Shown here: piece after piece, positions 60,007 to 64,000 of the stretch
Layout of the letters: the number at the start of each line of letters is the position of its first letter
How positions within the stretch are numbered: position 1 is the first letter of the stretch
Source of the DNA: an uncultured Eubacteriales bacterium
Lineage (GTDB): Bacteria > Bacillota > Clostridia > Oscillospirales > Acutalibacteraceae
Assembly (NCBI GenBank): GCA_934476085.1
Contig: CAKSNE010000001.1
Location: forward strand, 146,555-210,554
DNA: 64,000 nucleotides
Direction of reading: 5' to 3'
Translations under genes and position numbers: made by a program
The notes under the pieces: generated by a model
Told to the model about the DNA's origin: nothing
The model's database searches: none
The model's input: the letters and a program-made list of their open reading frames with translations, nothing else

Positions 60007-62149
60007 AATTAAACTTGCAAAAACTGCGGGATTTTGTTTTGGCGTTAACAGAGCAATAGAACTTGTTGAAAATCTTTTAAATGAAGGTAAAAAGGTTTGT
60101 ACTCTGGGACCTATTATTCATAATCCGCAAATGGTTGACTCTTTATCAAAAAGGGGCGTAGTTATCGCTGATACTATTGATGAAGTGCCAAGTGGATATA
60201 CTGTTGTAATTCGTTCTCATGGTGTAGATAAAGAAACTTATGAAAAAATAAAAACAAGAGATTTAGAAGTTTGCGATGCAACTTGTCCTTTTGTTTTTAA
60301 AATACATAAGATTGTTGAAAAGAACTCTGATGAAAATACACCTGTTTTTATTGCCGGCGATGAAAAACACGCTGAAGTTATCGGTATAAAAGGTTTTGCA
60401 AAAGGAAAAGTTTATTGCTTTAAAAACGAAGAAGAATTATCAGAAATTCTTAAAAAATGTAAAAATATAGAAAATAACACACCGATTGTGGTATCGCAAA
60501 CAACTTTTAACGCAAAAAAATGGTGTAATTTTAAAAAAATTATAAAAAAAGTCTATACAAATCCGATTTTTTTTGATACAATATGTGATGCAACCACCGA
60601 AAGACAAAATGAAGCTTTGGAGATTGCAAACACAGTTGACCTTATGGTCATAATTGGCGGTAGGCATTCATCAAATACTAAAAAGTTATTTGATATATGC
60701 AGTGAGAAAACAAAAACTATATTAATTGAAACCGCTGATGAATTGTGTGCGGACGATTTTAAATCAGTTCGCTTTGTTGGAGTGACCGCGGGTGCTTCCA
60801 CACCTGCTGTTATAATTAAGGAGGTACTAAATAAAATGACCGACATTTTAAAAAATGAGGAAACTATGGCTGAAGAAGTTACAGCTGAAACTAATATGGA
60901 GGCTGGAACTGCGGCTGAAAAGTCCTTTGACGATATGACATTCGAAGAAGCACTTGAAGAATCGCTTAACAATATGAACCGTGACCAGAGAGTTACAGGT
61001 ATTGTTGTAGCTGTCAACCCAACTGAAGTTCAGGTTGATATCGGACGCAAATACACAGGTATTATTTCTGCTTCTGAGCTTTCTGCTGAGCCAAACGTTA
61101 ATCCTGTTGACCTTGTTAAGGTTGGCGATGAAATCAATGTAGTTGTTATGAGAACTAACGACCAAGAGGGTATCATTACTCTTTCTAAAAAGCGTTATGA
61201 CGCTTATGCAGGTATGGCTGCAATGGAAGAAGCTAAAGAAAAAGACGAAATTCTTGAAGGCAAAGTTACAGGCGTTGTTAAAGGCGGCGTAACAGTTGTT
61301 TCTAACGGTATTCGTGTATTTATTCCTGCTTCTCATGCTACTTTAAGAAAAGGCGAAGATTTAGAGCAATTAGTTGGTACTACTGTATCATTCAAAATCA
61401 TCGATATTCGCCGTGGCAGAAATGTTGTAGGTTCTATCCGTGTTGTTCTTCGTGAAGAACAGAAAAAAGCCAGAGAAGCTCTTTGGGAAAAACTCGCTGT
61501 TGGCGATACATACGAAGGTGTTGTTAAATCACTTACATCTTACGGTGCATTTGTTGACATCGGCGGCGTTGATGGTATGATTCATATTACTGAGCTTGCT
61601 TGGACAAAAATTAAACATCCATCAGAAGTTGTTAATGTAGGCGATACAGTTACTGTTTACATTAAAGACCTTGATAAAGAAAATAAGAAAATTTCTCTTG
61701 GTTTCAAAAAAGCTGAAGATAATCCTTGGGAAATCATTAAGACAAAATACAAAGAAGGCGACACTGCAAAAGTTAAAATCGTAAGCTTTGCTTCTTATGG
61801 TGCTTTTGCTAATGTAATTCCTGGTATTGACGGTCTTATTCATATTTCACAAATCGCTAACAAGAGAATTGAAAAACCTCAAGATGTTCTTTCAATCGGT
61901 GATGAAGTTGAAGCTAAAATCATCAGCATTGATTATGATGCTAAGAGAGTTAGCCTTTCAATCAGAGCTCTTTTACCTGAAGAAGCTCCGGTTGAAGAAA
62001 CTGCTGAACCAGAAACTCCTGCAGAACCACCTAAAGGTTATGTATGTGATGTTTGCGGTTATGTTTATGAAGGCGAAGAGTTACCTGAAGATATTGAATG
62101 CCCACTTTGCGGTGCAGGTGCTGATAGCTTTTCACCACTTAAAGACTAA
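59996..62149 (+). CDS. ispH: IspH-ribosomal protein S1 fusion with C-terminal rubredoxin-like knuckle
   Basis: The 717-residue polypeptide joins three units. Residues 1-280 are IspH (4-hydroxy-3-methylbut-2-enyl diphosphate reductase): KTAGFCFGVNRAI with cluster Cys14, CDATCPFV with Cys97, CDATTERQ with Cys197, and His/Glu of KHAEV. Residues about 325-670 hold four S1 domains. Residues 678-717 carry a rubredoxin-type knuckle, YVCDVCGYVYEGEELPED with Cys684/687 and CPLCG with Cys702/705. IspH-S1 fusions are known in Clostridia; a rubredoxin end is one I do not know for this protein. ATG 59996 is used because the longer frame from 59963 lies inside plsC. An internal AAGGAGG stands before Met281. 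Confidence 0.93.
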   Translation: MNSKIKLAKTAGFCFGVNRAIELVENLLNEGKKVCTLGPIIHNPQMVDSLSKRGVVIADTIDEVPSGYTVVIRSHGVDKETYEKIKTRDLEVCDATCPFVFKIHKIVEKNSDENTPVFIAGDEKHAEVIGIKGFAKGKVYCFKNEEELSEILKKCKNIENNTPIVVSQTTFNAKKWCNFKKIIKKVYTNPIFFDTICDATTERQNEALEIANTVDLMVIIGGRHSSNTKKLFDICSEKTKTILIETADELCADDFKSVRFVGVTAGASTPAVIIKEVLNKMTDILKNEETMAEEVTAETNMEAGTAAEKSFDDMTFEEALEESLNNMNRDQRVTGIVVAVNPTEVQVDIGRKYTGIISASELSAEPNVNPVDLVKVGDEINVVVMRTNDQEGIITLSKKRYDAYAGMAAMEEAKEKDEILEGKVTGVVKGGVTVVSNGIRVFIPASHATLRKGEDLEQLVGTTVSFKIIDIRRGRNVVGSIRVVLREEQKKAREALWEKLAVGDTYEGVVKSLTSYGAFVDIGGVDGMIHITELAWTKIKHPSEVVNVGDTVTVYIKDLDKENKKISLGFKKAEDNPWEIIKTKYKEGDTAKVKIVSFASYGAFANVIPGIDGLIHISQIANKRIEKPQDVLSIGDEVEAKIISIDYDAKRVSLSIRALLPEEAPVEETAEPETPAEPPKGYVCDVCGYVYEGEELPEDIECPLCGAGADSFSPLKD

Positions 62150-62162
62150 TTTAGTTTAAATA

Positions 62163-62196
62163 AAAAACCTGACTTCATTTGAAGTCAGTTTTTTTT
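62163..62196. terminator. Bidirectional terminator after IspH-S1
   Basis: CTGACTTC (62169-62176), loop ATTT, GAAGTCAG (62181-62188), flanked by A6 and T8. Serves the plus-strand operon and the minus-strand endoglucanase gene. Confidence 0.88.
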
Positions 62197-62205
62197 GTAG
62201 TTTAA

Positions 62206-63330
62206 TTAAAATAATCCGTTAATAAACTTTTCGTCATTCCATTTTAATGTTCTGCGATCAAGCAATTGCATATCTCCGCCATCATCCCAAAGACAAACAG
62301 GAATATTGTATTCTTCGGCTAATTTCACAACATTTTCACCAAAACTAATATTTTTTTCGCTGGTATTAGCTTTTTGAACACCCGTTTCTCCTAAAATTAC
62401 TGAAATACCGTTTTTATCTCTATAATTTTTCAGAAGCTCGAAAACCCAACGATTTTTTTCTTTATCATGAAAATCTGCCTGATACCAATGAATATCCATA
62501 ATGATATGTTTATCATTGTTTGGAATAACTAATTTGTCAATTTGATTGTCATACCATTGAGCACCGTATGTCGGTAGCATTAAATAGCGTTTTGAGTTAT
62601 TTTCGCCTGTTGATCGAACGGTATCAACAAAAATTTTATATAGCTCGTTCATTCTGTCAAATGCTTCTTGATTGTGTCCCCACCAACATTTATCTGTATC
62701 AGAATCACCGCAACCATCAAATTTTGTTGTAGCGGTAATTTCGTTGGCAGCTTCTAAAATTAAATGTTCATCATAATCTTTGAATTTTTCGGCAATTTGT
62801 TCCCAAATCTGTTTGTATTTGTCCTTAATCTTTTTCCAATCGCTGTCATTAGCTGAAATATTAAGCCAACTTTGGTCATCGTGGTGCATATTAACGATGA
62901 CATAAGTATCAGCCTTAACACAATAATCAACTACTTCTTTTACACGGTCTAACCAATCTTTCTTTATTGTGTATTTTCCATTGTCTTCTTCAAGCTGCAA
63001 TCCCCATGTTACAGGAACTCTGACACAATCAAAACCTGTATTTGCAACTTTATCTACAATTTCTTGTGTGGTTAAAGGATTGTTCCAACCGGTTTCTTGT
63101 TCTTCAGGGGTAGGGTGGTCAGATATATCGCCCCATACCTGACAAGCATCAAGTGTGTTACCTAAATTCCAACCAAGTGTAAAAGTCGGTGGCTTTTCAA
63201 AATTGTTATTTTTCGTTACAGTTGTTGTTGAATTTTTTGTGGTGTTTGAGCTAGAGTTATCACTTTTTCCGCAAGAGATTAAAGATAACATTAGAACTAA
63301 ACAAATAGATAAACTTAGAAATTTTTTCAT
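62206..63330 (-). CDS. GH5 endoglucanase-like lipoprotein
   Basis: A secreted glycoside hydrolase held by a lipid anchor (lipobox LISC, Cys20) after a Ser/Thr-rich linker. The catalytic domain is GH5: GWNLGNTLDAC (53-63), MHHDD near 148, acid/base Glu197 in EAANEI, and nucleophile Glu315 in ILGETGVQ. Cellulase or another beta-glucanase is likely; the exact activity cannot be read. The 374-residue length is that of a single-domain enzyme. AAGGAG precedes ATG 63330. Confidence 0.92.
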   Translation of the reverse strand: MKKFLSLSICLVLMLSLISCGKSDNSSSNTTKNSTTTVTKNNNFEKPPTFTLGWNLGNTLDACQVWGDISDHPTPEEQETGWNNPLTTQEIVDKVANTGFDCVRVPVTWGLQLEEDNGKYTIKKDWLDRVKEVVDYCVKADTYVIVNMHHDDQSWLNISANDSDWKKIKDKYKQIWEQIAEKFKDYDEHLILEAANEITATTKFDGCGDSDTDKCWWGHNQEAFDRMNELYKIFVDTVRSTGENNSKRYLMLPTYGAQWYDNQIDKLVIPNNDKHIIMDIHWYQADFHDKEKNRWVFELLKNYRDKNGISVILGETGVQKANTSEKNISFGENVVKLAEEYNIPVCLWDDGGDMQLLDRRTLKWNDEKFINGLF

Positions 63331-63361
63331 TATACTTACTCCTTAATAATATATTAATTTT

Positions 63362-63390
63362 ACTATACTTTAATTATTATAAAAAGTCAA
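63362..63390 (-). promoter_or_regulatory. Promoter of the GH5 gene
   Basis: On the minus strand, -35 TTGACT (63390-63385), 17 bp, -10 TATAGT (63367-63362). The start codon is about 32 bp downstream. Confidence 0.7.
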
Positions 63391-63401
63391 TAATTTATAA
63401 T

Positions 63402-63432
63402 AAAAACGGCGTTCATTACGAACGCCGTTTTT
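63402..63432 (-). terminator. Terminator of the tandem-module gene
   Basis: AAACGGCGTTC pairs with GAACGCCGTTT across a short loop, with T residues after it on the minus strand. It lies 14 nt beyond the stop at 63446. Confidence 0.85.
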
Positions 63433-63445
63433 GAAAAATCAGAAT

Positions 63446-64000
63446 TTACTTGTAAAGAATAACATCACTAATAACAGTTTTATTCGAAGTACCGTTTAAT
63501 TTAATATTAAAGTCGCCAGACGCATTTTTAGCTATACCCATAGAAGCTAAATTAATATCAATGTGATTAACACCACTTGTAAGTTTAACTGTTTTAAATA
63601 TAGTTGTAACTCTGATAGAAGCAGAAGTGGAAGTACCGTTGTTTGTAATAGTTAATCTAATACCTTTATAGTCTTCATAATTATTTGACCAAGTGTTGAT
63701 ATTGATTTCACCATCTTTAGTGAGAGTTACACCGTCTTTGCCGTAAGAAACATCAGAAGTTGAAATATACCAATGAGATTTAGCATCCCAATCAACAATT
63801 GTTTTTGTTGTTTCGGTAGGTTTTGCAACAGTAGTTCGAGTTGTAGTATCGTTTATAGTGACTTTTGTAGTAGTTGTTTGAGATGTGTTTTCTTCAACTA
63901 GATCTTTGTAAAGAATAACATCGCTAATAACAGTTTTATTCGAAGTACCGTTTAATTTAATATTAAAGTCGCCAGACGCATTTTTAGCTATACCCATAGA
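63446..64000 (-). CDS. Secreted carbohydrate-binding-like tandem-module protein, C-terminal part
   Basis: The frame is open to the window edge, so only the last 184 residues are seen; the start lies outside. It shows the end of one module (about 31 residues, MGIAKNASGDFNIKLN ... VILYK), a Thr/Ser-rich linker, then one whole beta-rich module of about 118 residues (DWDAKSHWYISTSDVSYGKD, then GDFNIKLNGTSNKTVIS). Such modules often bind polysaccharide in glycoside hydrolases; the family is not certain. Likely a partner of the adjacent GH5 enzyme. Confidence 0.75.
   Translation of the reverse strand, partial: SMGIAKNASGDFNIKLNGTSNKTVISDVILYKDLVEENTSQTTTTKVTINDTTTRTTVAKPTETTKTIVDWDAKSHWYISTSDVSYGKDGVTLTKDGEININTWSNNYEDYKGIRLTITNNGTSTSASIRVTTIFKTVKLTSGVNHIDINLASMGIAKNASGDFNIKLNGTSNKTVISDVILYK
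63450..64000. repeat. Near-identical tandem repeats inside the module gene
   Basis: Bases 63450-63544 and 63906-64000 match over 95 positions with a single difference (an A at the first copy, a G at the second). The offset is 456 bp, exactly 152 codons, so the repeats keep frame. The second copy is cut by the window edge and may be longer. Confidence 0.85.

Noticed and set aside
60553..61336. Minus-strand frames of 154 and 162 codons inside IspH-S1
   Set aside because: They are antisense to conserved domains and have no ribosome binding site or family match.

Overview
The window reads as chromosomal DNA of a low-GC, spore-forming member of the Bacillota, class Clostridia, most likely a Ruminococcus-like gut bacterium of the Oscillospiraceae. 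The basis is AT-rich coding sequence with strong AAGGAGG-type ribosome binding sites, consensus sigma-A promoters, an IspH-ribosomal protein S1 fusion (a known Clostridia arrangement), a spoVM gene, and secreted GH5 and carbohydrate-module proteins. The placement is inferred from gene content; no marker phylogeny was possible.

Layout. 1-3.4 kb: the end of a membrane protein gene, then a complete lipoprotein-dependent ABC importer. 3.5-8.0 kb (minus): a TetR regulator translationally coupled to a 1283-residue anchored surface protein. 8.0-8.8 kb: a gene-poor patch of degenerate, GC-richer interspersed repeats. 8.9-13.4 kb: amino-acid transport (azlCD; then a glycine riboswitch controlling an AGCS symporter and a PutP symporter). 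13.5-29.4 kb: a long housekeeping block: two radical-SAM-linked genes, yicC, DUF370, gmk, rpoZ, priA, def, fmt, a zinc peptidase, rsmB, rlmN, PP2C phosphatase, PASTA kinase, rsgA, thiamine pyrophosphokinase, a tiny membrane protein and spoVM. This matches the Bacillus priA-to-spoVM order except that rpe is absent.

29.4-45.5 kb: mixed genes: a DMT transporter, a DUF4430 lipoprotein, an SGNH hydrolase, Tex, a small Cys protein, CCA-adding enzyme, antiporter, a PflA-like radical SAM protein, an FAD oxidoreductase with a CTG start, rubrerythrin, ilvE, an atypical glutamine synthetase homologue beside an ANTAR regulator with a degenerate receiver, a GT2 glycosyltransferase, a CarD-like regulator and tRNA-Thr(CGU). 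45.6-55.3 kb: XRE regulator, DnaD, DnaC-like loader, DUF3048 lipoprotein, a MazF without an adjacent antitoxin, RadC, and uvrB-uvrA under a LexA-type operator. 55.4-62.2 kb: DUF5685 protein, a Cys-rich J-domain protein, a small membrane protein, a BaiN-like flavoprotein, cmk, plsC, and an IspH-S1 protein with an additional C-terminal rubredoxin-like knuckle. 62.2-64 kb (minus): a GH5 endoglucanase lipoprotein and the 3' end of a protein with near-identical tandem modules.

The most unusual items are the IspH-S1-rubredoxin polypeptide with an internal Shine-Dalgarno at the IspH/S1 junction, the TetR-linked surface protein with pore-former-like strands, the glutamine synthetase homologue lacking several catalytic residues next to a degenerate ANTAR regulator, the hairpin over the mazF ribosome binding site, and the CTG start. 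No CRISPR array, rRNA operon, insertion sequence or prophage was seen.
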